NCBI GenBank assembly: GCA_964654995.1
Contig: CAZZKF010000002.1
Span: forward strand, 57,361-121,360
Direction: 5' to 3'
From: CAZZKF01 sp964654995
GTDB taxonomy: Bacteria; Pseudomonadota; Alphaproteobacteria; CAZZKF01
DNA: 64,000 nucleotides
Positions 24,668-32,819 of the stretch are shown in pieces. A program made the translations under genes and the position numbers. Each line of letters begins with the position of its first letter. The stretch's first letter is position 1. Under the pieces are notes generated by a model. It made no database searches. It was given only the letters and a program-made list of their open reading frames with translations, and had not been told where the DNA came from.

Positions 24668-25408
24668 CTAGTCGGGATAGGCGGCTTCCCAGATTTCGCG
24701 CCGCCGTGCACGAACCTGATCGATGATGTCGTCGCGCTTGGCAAAGCACGGCTGGCGCCAGCCATGATAGTCGACCAGCGGCCCCAGGGGCGTGAAGCGA
24801 ATGCCGAGCCGCGCCAGCAGTCGCAGCAGCGCCGGGTCCATGATTGCGCACCAGTGGGTGAGACCGGCTTCCAGGCTCATTTCATAGACAGCGCGCAACA
24901 GGCCAATCGTCACATAGGGATAGGAGCGGCGGTCCGGTCCCGGTGCGCGACCCGACCTGCTCCCCGCCGAAGCATCGCCGTAGAGGGTGTCGGTGGCCCG
25001 CTGACGAAACCTTCTGGCAACCGTAAACCGCGAGATTTCCCCACAACGGCCGGGCGGCAGCATCTGATCCGGCCAGGGTTCCAGTTCGGCACATACGGAC
25101 TGAATGGGAAAACCGGGATCGCCAGCCTCGTCCTGCGGCGGGATGAGGCGCACCGTCCCGGCCACCTCGCCGGTCGGGCGATAGAGCAGAAGACTATGGA
25201 TCGCGCGCTCGTCGTAGGCGTCGAACTCGCGCTCGCCGGGATTGGCCGCCGGGTCCTCGAACTGCTTTTCTACGCAGTAGACCTGGTAGCGGAGCGCAAA
25301 GGCATGGTCACGCAGCTCCGGAGTCGTTGCCCTGACAATTTCGAAATATTTGCCAAAGCGGCTTTTGGCGGCGCGCTTCAACTCCACTGCCGCCGAGCGA
25401 TTCACCAT
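24668..25408 (-). CDS. PEP-CTERM/exosortase system-associated acyltransferase (TIGR03694-like)
   Basis: A GNAT-like acyltransferase of 246 residues, related to LuxI-type autoinducer synthases. Recognisable parts are LRYQVYCVEKQFED near the N-terminus, DERAIHSLLLY, GTVRLIPP, a GEISRFTVARRFR strand-turn and the C-terminal PLGPLVDYHG segment. These match the acyltransferase family found only in genomes with PEP-CTERM/exosortase. Its substrate is not known; N-acylation of an amino-acid-like acceptor is the family-level expectation. Start ATG 25408 has GGAG 6 nt upstream on the minus strand. It is separated from the PEP-CTERM gene by the regulatory region and seems to be transcribed on its own. 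Confidence 0.9.
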   Translation of the reverse strand: MVNRSAAVELKRAAKSRFGKYFEIVRATTPELRDHAFALRYQVYCVEKQFEDPAANPGEREFDAYDERAIHSLLLYRPTGEVAGTVRLIPPQDEAGDPGFPIQSVCAELEPWPDQMLPPGRCGEISRFTVARRFRQRATDTLYGDASAGSRSGRAPGPDRRSYPYVTIGLLRAVYEMSLEAGLTHWCAIMDPALLRLLARLGIRFTPLGPLVDYHGWRQPCFAKRDDIIDQVRARRREIWEAAYPD

Positions 25409-25783
25409 GCGAAGCTCCAGCTTTGGCCCATGTCCGAACCGACATGGGGGACCCTGTAGTCATGGCCGGAGCCGGCACCACCCTTGATCGGGTGCCCGGC
25501 AACGGCTCCTGTGGGACCATTCATGCTCCCATGGCACCACAAATTCCTTGCTCAAAATTTAATATTACCCCGAACGCACCGTGATCATGCCCGGACAGGC
25601 GCACCGCCCGCCCCGACGCATGGGCCTGCGGATCTCGCATCAGAAAGGTTGATTTATATTAACTGATTGAACACACACGCACTTTAGGGTTAGTTGTAGA
25701 ACTCCGGACGTGACCGACGCGCGACAAACGTCTTGCGCACCGGTTTGGTGGTCACGCCGGTTATCTGAAGCGAGACCTGAAGG
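25409..25783. other. Divergent intergenic region with leader hairpin
   Basis: 375 bp without a gene. Next to the acyltransferase start is a perfect 8-bp inverted repeat, CCCATGTC (25427-25434) and GACATGGG (25441-25448), loop of 6, that could be an operator or a leader hairpin. A weak sigma-54-like TGGTGCCATGGGAGCA lies on the minus strand near 25525-25540, but only its invariant bases match. The stretch 25649-25700 is AT-rich. No PrsR-type box is present. Confidence 0.45.
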
Positions 25784-26929
25784 ATGATCCGAAACCGCCA
25801 TCCACCGGTGAGTCCATCGATCATGGTCGCAAGTGTCCGTGCGGACCGCGGCGGGCATCGGTGCCGGCTATTGACGCACAACCGTTCCGCCGTTCAGATC
25901 CGCCGGAAAATTCCGATACTGGTCATGGCATTGGCGCTCGTGATGGCGTTTGCGGGCACCGCAGCGGCGCACCCGATGACACCTGAGGAGCATGGCTTGC
26001 CGAATTTCGGATCAACACAAGCTGAGCGCTCCCCCTATGCCGACATCCTTACGCAGAACCGGCTGGGTCTGCCACCGGTCCCGGGCGGTGATCTCAGCCA
26101 CGACATCCGCTCGCCGGCATGGCCTGTCATTTTCGCGGACGATTTCGGTCCCTCCCGGTTCGGTGCCGCATCCGACGGTCTGTCACCGTGGCTGCCGGAC
26201 AACAGGTCGATTGCGGCGTGGCGGCGCCTGCAAGGTTTTTCCGGGTCCCGGATTGGTGCGATTACCGGCCGCTCCGGGCTATCCGACATCGCCATCGGCG
26301 ATCCGCAAGCCGCCCGATCCGACAGCGAATTCGTTCTCAGCCTGATTGCCGAGATCGAGAACCCAACGATCCAGTCGCTGGCCGTTCGCCTTGTCCAGCC
26401 GACCCGAGGTTCCGGCGGCGCGTTCAAGCTGTCGGTGCCCGGCATCTGGAGCCCCCCGACACCGCGTGCCGTGGACCGCGGCCGGTCCGGCCCGCAAGTC
26501 GACCGCCTGGTGATCGCGGGCGAGGCTCGCAGATCGCCGTCGGCCCGCCGCGGAACTCCTTTGCCGCAGGCCGATGACTTTGGAGATCTGCCAGTCCGAT
26601 CGGTACTGGCCCTGGCGGTGCGCATCCTCAATTTCATTACTGATCCGTTCGTCGTGGCCACAATTTTCGCCATCGCCTTCGGCTTGGCGGCTCTGCGCAT
26701 CGCCCAGCAGATCGGCACCGCCAAACGCCGGCGCCACAACCGCCGTCACCGCTATCACCTTGGTCAACCACAAGATGATCGGACACACCGCGCGCCCCAT
26801 CAAAAACGTGAGCGTGAAACCGTGCAACAGCGCAGCAAACCGCGGCGGCGGCGGCGATCATCGCGACGCGGGCGCTTTCATCTGCGCCGACGTCGGACAC
26901 CGTCAACGGCCGGCGTCAGACCCGGCTGA
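25784..26929 (+). CDS. Hypothetical exported protein with C-terminal membrane helix and Arg-rich tail
   Basis: I do not recognise this protein. The frame gives up to 381 residues. There is a signal-peptide-like hydrophobic stretch (ILVMALALVMAFAGTAAAHP) at about 46-65, a soluble middle and one hydrophobic helix at about 283-310 (FVVATIFAIAFGLAAL). A 67-residue tail with about 24 arginines ends it. Start choice is open: ATG 25784, ATG 25823 or TTG 25871 all precede the signal segment and none has a clean ribosome binding site. The Arg-rich tail reads like an out-of-frame stretch, and the last 52 bp overlap the convergent hydrolase, so a frameshift or a shorter true end is possible. A motif-helix-basic cluster C-terminus is also the layout of sorting signals, but no PEP motif is present. 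Confidence 0.5.
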   Translation: MIRNRHPPVSPSIMVASVRADRGGHRCRLLTHNRSAVQIRRKIPILVMALALVMAFAGTAAAHPMTPEEHGLPNFGSTQAERSPYADILTQNRLGLPPVPGGDLSHDIRSPAWPVIFADDFGPSRFGAASDGLSPWLPDNRSIAAWRRLQGFSGSRIGAITGRSGLSDIAIGDPQAARSDSEFVLSLIAEIENPTIQSLAVRLVQPTRGSGGAFKLSVPGIWSPPTPRAVDRGRSGPQVDRLVIAGEARRSPSARRGTPLPQADDFGDLPVRSVLALAVRILNFITDPFVVATIFAIAFGLAALRIAQQIGTAKRRRHNRRHRYHLGQPQDDRTHRAPHQKRERETVQQRSKPRRRRRSSRRGRFHLRRRRTPSTAGVRPG

Positions 26930-27924
26930 CCACGCTCCACCACCTGGGCGCCGGCCGTGCGACCTTGAATCCAGACCACGATATCGCGCCACACCGTCCG
27001 TCCCTGCAAATCCCGGAGCAGCATGTGATATCCGGCCCCGTAGCGGATGTAGTGAGAGCCCGCCGGAAGCCCGAGTGCCAGGGCGTCCACGGGTTTCCGC
27101 GGGATGATCTCGTCCCGCTCGCCATAGAGCAGCAACGTGGGAATCTGCAGATCCCGGCGCAGATCATAGGCGGTGTCCATCAGATGCATCAGGCCGTAGA
27201 TGGCATCGACGCGGGTTTCCTTGATGACCAGCGGATCACGCCCAAGGGCGCGCAGCATGGCGATATTGTCGGACGGGGTGATATCGAGCCCCCTGCCCGT
27301 CAGCTTTCGGCCCGGCACCACATGGGCCGCCAGCCACAGGGAAACCCGGTAAAGCGGGTTGAGCGCGGGTCCGCCCCACACCGCCGGCGCAACCAAAATC
27401 ACACCGGTGACCGGGGTTGCCGAGGGAGCCACGCCGGCCAGCGCTGCGATCGCGACGGCGCCTCCCATACTGTGCCCCAAAACAAATAGCGGCAGCCCCG
27501 GATGATGCCGGGCGACGGCCCGAATGAGGGCACGCAGATCATCGACAAGAAGATCGGTACCCGCCCATATACCCGGCATTCTGCTGGCGCCGAAACCGCG
27601 CTGATCGTAGGCATAGGTGGTGATTCCGTGCCGCGCCCACCAGCGTGCCGGAGCCTCAAACGCACGGCCGTAATCGTTGAAGCCATGGACGGCAACGATG
27701 ATGGCCCGCGGCGCCCCATTCGCCGGCCAGATGCGCAACGGCAAGCGTTCGCCGTCGGTGGTGATGAAGGCATCCTGGGTCAGCGCTGGTGTCGTGGTCC
27801 TCGGCGCCGGCCACTGGCGCTGCGGCGTACAGCCGGCTACAACCAGAGCCAGCAGGGCAAGGACCAACGCCGCCGCTCCGAGATTCGGGCACCACCGGGA
27901 AGCGCTTCGACGAGGCTTTTCCAT
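26878..27924 (-). CDS. Lipoprotein alpha/beta hydrolase (monoacylglycerol lipase/lysophospholipase-like)
   Basis: A 348-residue serine hydrolase with a lipoprotein signal peptide (lipobox VVAGC, Cys32). The fold shows the oxyanion strand VAVHGFNDYG, the nucleophile elbow GHSMGG with Ser152, an acidic residue in YGERDEIIP and the catalytic His in GAGYHMLL. This matches the Hydrolase_4 family, which cleaves monoacylglycerols or lysophospholipids. I start at ATG 27924, since the frame continuing to 28101 has no homology and would bury the signal peptide. It is divergent from egtB with 143 bp between starts. The 3' end overlaps the convergent unknown gene by 52 bp, which is unusual. Confidence 0.9.
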   Translation of the reverse strand: MEKPRRSASRWCPNLGAAALVLALLALVVAGCTPQRQWPAPRTTTPALTQDAFITTDGERLPLRIWPANGAPRAIIVAVHGFNDYGRAFEAPARWWARHGITTYAYDQRGFGASRMPGIWAGTDLLVDDLRALIRAVARHHPGLPLFVLGHSMGGAVAIAALAGVAPSATPVTGVILVAPAVWGGPALNPLYRVSLWLAAHVVPGRKLTGRGLDITPSDNIAMLRALGRDPLVIKETRVDAIYGLMHLMDTAYDLRRDLQIPTLLLYGERDEIIPRKPVDALALGLPAGSHYIRYGAGYHMLLRDLQGRTVWRDIVVWIQGRTAGAQVVERGQPGLTPAVDGVRRRRR

Positions 27925-28067
27925 AATCGCCGAGCCTAGCGCCGGAGCAGCTTTGCGACAATTGCCGGCATCAACCCGGCTGTGCCGGCCGCTTGCAATC
28001 TGCAGCCAAGCCGGTATCGTACCAAGCCTTCGAGCCGAGGTGCCCCGGGTTTGGGAGACAACGTACA

Positions 28068-29399
28068 ATGACGGGAGAAGGCGAGGGCGCCGCTCTGACA
28101 TCGCCCCGGGTTCTCGATCCGGGGCAAATGGCGACCGCGGATGCGCGGTCTTTCGTGGTCGAAACCTACCGGACCGTGCGGAATCTCTCGCGGGTCCTGT
28201 CCGAGCCTTTGACGCCCGAGGACCAGACCGCCCAGTCGATGCCCTGCACCAGCCCGACCAAATGGCATCTGGCGCACACCACCTGGTTTTTCGAAACCTT
28301 TTTGCTCAAGCCTTTTGTCAGCGGTTATGCGGTTTTCGACAGGCATTTCGCCTATCTGTTCAATTCCTATTACGAGGCCGAAGGGCCGCGCCACGCGCGC
28401 CCGCGCCGCGGCCTTCTCACCCGGCCGTCTTTGGCCGATGTCCTCGGCTACCGCGACCATGTGGATGCCGCTTGCGAAACCCTGATCGCAACCGCGGATG
28501 AGGATCGCTGGCAGCGCCTTCGTCCGCTCCTCGAGCTGGGTCTGCATCACGAACAGCAGCACCAGGAACTGATCCTCACCGATATCAAGCATCTGTTTTC
28601 ACTCAATCCCCTGTGCCCGGCCTACGCGCCCCATCGGGCCGGCGATGCGGAAAGTGCAGCGGAACTGGGCTGGCAGAGCTTCGATGAAGGGCTCTACGAG
28701 ATCGGGCACACCGGTCCCGACTTTGCCTTCGATTGCGAAAGCCCGCGTCATACGCGATATCTCAACGGTTTTCGCATCGCCTCGCGGCCAGTGACCAACG
28801 GCGAATATCTGGCGTTCATCGAGGATGGCGGCTATCGCAATCCGATGTTGTGGCTTTCCGACGGCTGGGCGATGGTTGCCCGCGAGGGCTGGCAGGCCCC
28901 GCTCTACTGGACCTTCGAGGACGGCGCCTGGCAGGTGTATGGCCTGACCGGGACACACGCCCTGGACCTTGATGAGCCGGTCAGCCATGTCAGCTATTTC
29001 GAAGCCGACGCCTTTGCCTCCTGGGCCGGCAAGCGCCTGCCCGGCGAGGATGAATGGGAGATAGCCGCAGCGACCGTGCCGGTCGCTGGAAATTTTCTCG
29101 ATGGCGGCTGCCTGCGCCCGCGCCCGGCCAAGGAACAAGCGGAAGACGGAACCGCCTTGCTGCAGGTCTACGGCGACGTCTGGGAGTGGACACGCAGCGC
29201 CTTCGTGCCTTACCCGGGCTTTCGCCGCGCCGAAGGCGCGGTTGGCGAATACAACGGCAAGTTCATGAGCGGTCAGATGGTATTGCGCGGCGGCAGCTGC
29301 CTGACACCGCCCGGCCACCTCCGTCCCACCTATCGAAACTTCTTCTATCCCGGCGACCGCTGGCAGGTCTCCGGCATCCGGCTTGCGGAGGACGTGTGA
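28068..29399 (+). CDS. egtB: Ergothioneine biosynthesis protein EgtB
   Basis: A 443-residue non-haem iron sulfoxide synthase. The N-terminal DinB-like domain carries the iron ligands (WHLAHTTWFFE and HHEQQHQELILTDIKH), and a C-terminal FGE-sulfatase-like domain has the TNGEYLAFIEDGGY and GGSCLTPPGHLR segments. EgtB joins the trimethylated histidine hercynine to a thiol donor (gamma-glutamylcysteine or cysteine). Start ATG 28068 fits the family N-terminus; the frame is open somewhat further upstream without support. The stop overlaps the GTG start of egtD by 4 nt, so the two enzymes are translationally coupled. Confidence 0.94.
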   Translation: MTGEGEGAALTSPRVLDPGQMATADARSFVVETYRTVRNLSRVLSEPLTPEDQTAQSMPCTSPTKWHLAHTTWFFETFLLKPFVSGYAVFDRHFAYLFNSYYEAEGPRHARPRRGLLTRPSLADVLGYRDHVDAACETLIATADEDRWQRLRPLLELGLHHEQQHQELILTDIKHLFSLNPLCPAYAPHRAGDAESAAELGWQSFDEGLYEIGHTGPDFAFDCESPRHTRYLNGFRIASRPVTNGEYLAFIEDGGYRNPMLWLSDGWAMVAREGWQAPLYWTFEDGAWQVYGLTGTHALDLDEPVSHVSYFEADAFASWAGKRLPGEDEWEIAAATVPVAGNFLDGGCLRPRPAKEQAEDGTALLQVYGDVWEWTRSAFVPYPGFRRAEGAVGEYNGKFMSGQMVLRGGSCLTPPGHLRPTYRNFFYPGDRWQVSGIRLAEDV

Positions 29400-30370
29400 G
29401 AGCGCGGACACCGGCGGTCGTCTTTCACGACTTCGAGCCGGCGACTGCATCATTTCGCGAGGCCGTATTGCGGGGCCTCGGAAAGCGACAAAAGGCGATT
29501 CCGTCGCAATTCTTTTACGACGCCGAAGGATCACGCCTGTTCGAACAGATCTGTGAGCTGCCCGAGTATTACCCGACCCGGACCGAACTGGCGCTCCTCC
29601 AGGCCCACGGGGCAGACCTGGCGGCCCGGATGAGCGGCGATTACGGCATCGTTGAATTCGGCTGTGGCTCGAGCGCCAAGGTGCGCACCCTGCTCGACGC
29701 CCTGCCCGCCCCTACGACCTATCTGGCAATCGACATCTCGCGAACCGCACTCGTCAAGCTGACCGACGAGCTTGCCCCGGCCTACCCCGAAATCGTAATC
29801 CACGCGATCTGCGCCGACTACACCCGGCTCGACCGGTTGCCGGCCGAGGCGGTAGCCGAAGATGTGCCCCTTGTCGGGTTCTATCCCGGCTCCAACATCG
29901 GCAATTTCACGCCAGTGGAAGCCACCAGGTTCCTCCGCTGGGTGGCCCGCATCCTCGGGCCCGGTGGCAGCCTGCTGGCCGGCGTCGACCTGTTCAAGGA
30001 CAGAACCGTTCTGGAGGCTGCCTATAACGATTCCGCCGGCATCACCGCGGCCTTCAATCTCAATCTCCTGGCCCGCATCAACCGCGAACTGGATGGGGAG
30101 TTCGAGCTCCAGCGCTTTCGCCACAAGGCCTTTTTCAACGCCGCTGAATGCCGCATTGAGATGCACCTCGAAAGTCTGTGTGCGCAGAGCGTCCGGGTTG
30201 CCGGACAGCGGTTTTCCTTTGCCGCCGGCGAAACCATCCATACCGAAAACTCCTGCAAATACACGCCCATGGCATTTGCCCGCCTAGCGGCGGGCGCCGG
30301 ATTTCAGGTGGACGAGACCTGGATCGATGCGGACCGATTGTTCAGCCTCCACTATCTGACACAAAAATGA
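29396..30370 (+). CDS. egtD: L-histidine N(alpha)-methyltransferase EgtD
   Basis: A 324-residue SAM-dependent methyltransferase that trimethylates histidine to hercynine, the first step of ergothioneine synthesis. It shows the family opening (KAIPSQFFYDAEGSRLFEQI), the SAM-binding EFGCGSSAK and the conserved GFYPGSNIGNF segment, and ends with a usual EgtD C-terminus. GTG 29396 overlaps the egtB stop as GTGA. Although the frame is open far upstream inside egtB, homology begins at this point. With egtB it completes a minimal two-gene ergothioneine pathway; the later C-S lyase step is not encoded in the window. Confidence 0.94.
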   Translation: MRARTPAVVFHDFEPATASFREAVLRGLGKRQKAIPSQFFYDAEGSRLFEQICELPEYYPTRTELALLQAHGADLAARMSGDYGIVEFGCGSSAKVRTLLDALPAPTTYLAIDISRTALVKLTDELAPAYPEIVIHAICADYTRLDRLPAEAVAEDVPLVGFYPGSNIGNFTPVEATRFLRWVARILGPGGSLLAGVDLFKDRTVLEAAYNDSAGITAAFNLNLLARINRELDGEFELQRFRHKAFFNAAECRIEMHLESLCAQSVRVAGQRFSFAAGETIHTENSCKYTPMAFARLAAGAGFQVDETWIDADRLFSLHYLTQK

Positions 30371-30436
30371 CGATCGTCATATTTTTTGTCACCCCCCCCT
30401 GCCTGTACTGTTGAAGGCCTGTTTTCGAGGTGAGCC

Positions 30437-30715
30437 ATGCAGCAAATTCTGGCGATTTTCGTGACCGTTTTTCTGGCTGAACTGGGCGACAAGACCCAGA
30501 TCGCAACGCTTTTGTTCGCGTCCGGGCGTACCCATCACCCGGCGGTGGTTTTTCTCACCGCAGCCAGTGCTCTGGTGGCGGCCACCGGGCTGGCGGTGCT
30601 GCTGGGCACGACGGCCGAGCGTTACCTGAGCGCCCTGCCGCTCAAACTGATCGCCGGCATCGGCTTCATGATCATCGGCGCGGCCTCTGTCTGGAGCCAC
30701 TTCACCAACGCCTGA
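30437..30715 (+). CDS. Single-domain GDT1/TMEM165 (UPF0016) family membrane protein
   Basis: A 92-residue protein with about three hydrophobic helices and the signature ELGDKTQ near the N-terminus, which defines the UPF0016/GDT1 cation (manganese or calcium) transporter family. Most bacterial members have two such domains (about 190 residues); this is a half-length one-domain form that would have to dimerise. Start ATG 30437 has GAGGTGAG just upstream. It follows egtD by 66 bp and converges on the uroporphyrinogen methyltransferase gene. Confidence 0.85.
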   Translation: MQQILAIFVTVFLAELGDKTQIATLLFASGRTHHPAVVFLTAASALVAATGLAVLLGTTAERYLSALPLKLIAGIGFMIIGAASVWSHFTNA

Positions 30716-30720
30716 TCCGG

Positions 30721-30743
30721 GCGTCGGGCGCGTCACCCGACGC
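30721..30743. terminator. Hairpin between convergent genes, terminator-like
   Basis: Perfect 8-bp stem GCGTCGGG (30721-30728) and CCCGACGC (30736-30743), loop of 7, in the short gap between the convergent GDT1-like and uroporphyrinogen methyltransferase genes. There is no good T run directly after it, though AATCATTTTTT follows at 30757-30767. It may act in both directions. Confidence 0.45.
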
Positions 30744-30758
30744 GCCGCCCTCGCACAA

Positions 30759-31589
30759 TCATTTTTTCAACGGGCATTTTTTCAACGGATCGGGGTCGAG
30801 CGCGCGCCCGGCCATGGCGCCGAGCCAGTCGAGCCCGGCCCGCAGCCGCACCACCTGGCCCACCACAACCATGCAGGGCGGCTGGATGTCGGTCGCCTCG
30901 ACATCGCCGACGCAAGCCCCCAGGGTGGTTTCCAGCACCTGCTGCCGGGGCGTTGTCGCCCGGCTGATGACCGCCACCGGCTCGTCTGCTCGCCGCCCTG
31001 CCGCCAGCAGCCGTTCGACGAGGGCGGACAGGTTGGACAGTGCCATGAAGACCACCAGCACCGGCGCACCGCGGGCCAGCGCCTCCCAGTCCAGCGCCGG
31101 GGGGCCGCCCGAGGCATCATGGCCGGTGAGAAAGGTGACCGAGGAGTTGATATCCCGGTGGGTCATCGGGATGCCGGCATAGGCCAGCGCGCCAATGCCG
31201 GCCGAAATGCCGGGCACGACCCGAAACGGTAGGCCGGCCGCCACCAGCGCCAAGGCCTCTTCGCCGCCACGCCCGAAGACATAGGGATCGCCGCCCTTGA
31301 GGCGCAGGACCCGTCTGTTCTCTCGCGCCAGCGCAATCAGACGCTGGGAGATATCCGCCTGAGGCGGCGAGGGCCGCCCGCCGCGCTTGCCGGCATAGAT
31401 CAGCTCGGCCCGAGGCCCGGCAAACGCCAGAATCTCCGGCGCCACCAAAGCGTCATAGACAATCGCGTCAGCCTGGCGCAGGCCCTTGAGCGCAAGCAGT
31501 GACAAGAGCCCCGGATCGCCCGGCCCGGCCCCGGTCAGCCACACCCAGCCGGGCTCCAGATCCGGCAGTTTTGCCAACGCCTCATCCAT
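30759..31589 (-). CDS. cobA: Uroporphyrinogen-III C-methyltransferase
   Basis: A 276-residue SAM-dependent tetrapyrrole methylase making precorrin-2 for sirohaem or cobalamin. Family motifs are GAGPGDPGLLSL at the N-terminus, DALV, GKRGG, LRLKGGDPYVFGRGGEE, VVPGISAG, PMTHRD and FLTGHDA, in the normal order and length. No partner dehydrogenase/ferrochelatase domain (CysG) is fused or nearby. At the very end a 15-bp tandem duplication (30760-30789) adds a repeated PLKK unit to the C-terminus. It converges on the GDT1-like gene. Confidence 0.94.
   Translation of the reverse strand: MDEALAKLPDLEPGWVWLTGAGPGDPGLLSLLALKGLRQADAIVYDALVAPEILAFAGPRAELIYAGKRGGRPSPPQADISQRLIALARENRRVLRLKGGDPYVFGRGGEEALALVAAGLPFRVVPGISAGIGALAYAGIPMTHRDINSSVTFLTGHDASGGPPALDWEALARGAPVLVVFMALSNLSALVERLLAAGRRADEPVAVISRATTPRQQVLETTLGACVGDVEATDIQPPCMVVVGQVVRLRAGLDWLGAMAGRALDPDPLKKCPLKK
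30760..30789. repeat. 15-bp tandem duplication at the 3' end of cobA
   Basis: CATTTTTTCAACGGG (30760-30774) is followed at once by CATTTTTTCAACGGA (30775-30789), 14 of 15 identical. It sits in frame at the end of the methyltransferase and repeats its last residues. Confidence 0.85.
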
Positions 31590-31618
31590 GCGCGCAGCTT
31601 ATCATGTCGGCCGCCGGT

Positions 31619-32629
31619 TCAGCCACGCTCGCCCGCCAGGCGCAGGTACAGGCCGCGCGGCAGCCGGTAGATCAGGCCGAGCAGCGCCAGCCAGCCCTGC
31701 ACCAGGGCGGCTTTGAGCCCGCGCCACTCGCGCACCACCGGACGGTCATCGTCCTGAAAGACCGGGGTCAGCCGGGACCGCCCGGTGCCCGTATCAAAGG
31801 TGATGATCGCCGAGAGCCGCGCCATGGCCGGCCATTTGAAATAGACGAGCGTATTGACCTGGCCGAAGGACCGGGTCACCGGAACGTCCTCGCCTTCCGG
31901 CCTCGGGACGATGCGAAAGCCGGGTGCCAGATGGAAGTTGGGAATCAGGAAATTGCCGATCCCCATGTAAGCCCGCTTGCCCCTGTGGCGCACGACGCCG
32001 AGCAAGCGATGGCCGTGGCAGCCGATAATCAGGGCGACGCGCTCATGCGCCAGCAGCCGGCGCGCCCGGGCGATATCGTCATGGGGCGGCAGAAAGACGT
32101 TTTCGCGCCCCCAATGGAGAAACAGTATGGCCCGGGCGCCGTGCGGCAAACGGGCCAGATCGGCCACAACCCGATCCTCGTCCAGCGGCGCGGCACCGGG
32201 CTGACCCGGCCCGGCCACCCTGCTGCGTGCCATATGCGCCTTGTCGTGGTCGCAATAGGCAAGAATGTAGAGGTCGTCGCTGACCTTGAACGGCTCGGTC
32301 GCTTCGCGCACATCCTGCCCAGCGCCGAAGCCGTGAATTCCGCGCGCTGCCAGATGGCGCCGGGTATCGGCAATGCCCTCCCCGCCCATGTCGCCAATGT
32401 GGTTGTTGGCCAGTCCGACCGCCTGCGGGTCGATACGGGCCAGCACGTCAAGGGCCCGGCTCGGTGCCGAGAGCATACCGATCAATTCCGCCTCGTCGCT
32501 CACCGGATGCTCGAGATTGCACAGCCGCAGGTCCGCCGCCTCCCAGGTCGGCGAGCGGACCGGCTGGACCGGCGCCTTGTCGTGCAAGTCGCCACCCAGA
32601 AACACGTCGCCGGCAAATGCTATGATCAT
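31619..32629 (-). CDS. CapA-like metallophosphatase-fold protein
   Basis: A 336-residue protein of the PgsA/CapA family. It has the opening FAGDVFLGG, the NLEHP and LANNHIGDMG motifs, and HWGRE and GCHGHRLLG in the second half, all metal- or fold-related signatures of this family. CapA proteins are named for poly-gamma-glutamate capsule synthesis, but many members act elsewhere and no capBC genes are nearby. No signal peptide is visible. A C-terminal helix (ALVQGWLALLGLIYRL) could attach it to the membrane. Start ATG 32629. It is divergent from higBA. Confidence 0.88.
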   Translation of the reverse strand: MIIAFAGDVFLGGDLHDKAPVQPVRSPTWEAADLRLCNLEHPVSDEAELIGMLSAPSRALDVLARIDPQAVGLANNHIGDMGGEGIADTRRHLAARGIHGFGAGQDVREATEPFKVSDDLYILAYCDHDKAHMARSRVAGPGQPGAAPLDEDRVVADLARLPHGARAILFLHWGRENVFLPPHDDIARARRLLAHERVALIIGCHGHRLLGVVRHRGKRAYMGIGNFLIPNFHLAPGFRIVPRPEGEDVPVTRSFGQVNTLVYFKWPAMARLSAIITFDTGTGRSRLTPVFQDDDRPVVREWRGLKAALVQGWLALLGLIYRLPRGLYLRLAGERG

Positions 32630-32667
32630 CTCGGTTTCCTCGTCAGCGCATCGTCCCCAAGGTTATA

Positions 32668-32677
32668 TGACAAGTCA
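32668..32677. promoter_or_regulatory. Palindrome TGACAAGTCA, left copy of a diverged direct repeat
   Basis: Part of a 23-bp element (32662-32684) that recurs at 33464-33486 with 20 of 23 identical bases. Two of the three differences fall on paired positions of this palindrome (C/G here, T/A there), so symmetry is kept. It lies between the capA-like start and higB. A candidate operator, protein unknown. Confidence 0.5.
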
Positions 32678-32784
32678 GCCTTTTCCTGTAGCTCCACATC
32701 GCACCTGTTGGGCCCTGCAACGACGCCGGGAGCCATTATGGAAGCCCGCGTTGCAATTCAAATCTGGCAGATATGACCTGTTGA

Positions 32785-32813
32785 TTGACGACTGTCGCGC
32801 GACAGCATACAAT
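32785..32813 (+). promoter_or_regulatory. higBA promoter with internal palindromic operator
   Basis: TTGACG (32785-32790), a 17-bp spacer and TACAAT (32808-32813) form a near-consensus sigma-70 promoter. A perfect 14-bp palindrome, CTGTCGCGCGACAG (32792-32805), fills the spacer and is the likely operator for HigA autorepression. The predicted start point (about 32819-32821) coincides with the GTG of higB, so the transcript may be leaderless. Confidence 0.8.
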
Positions 32814-32819
32814 TGAACG

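Noticed and set aside
25525..25540. A second sigma-54 promoter before the acyltransferase (TGGTGCCATGGGAGCA, minus strand)
   Set aside because: Only the invariant GG and GC match and no PrsR-type box lies upstream, so the evidence is too weak to call.
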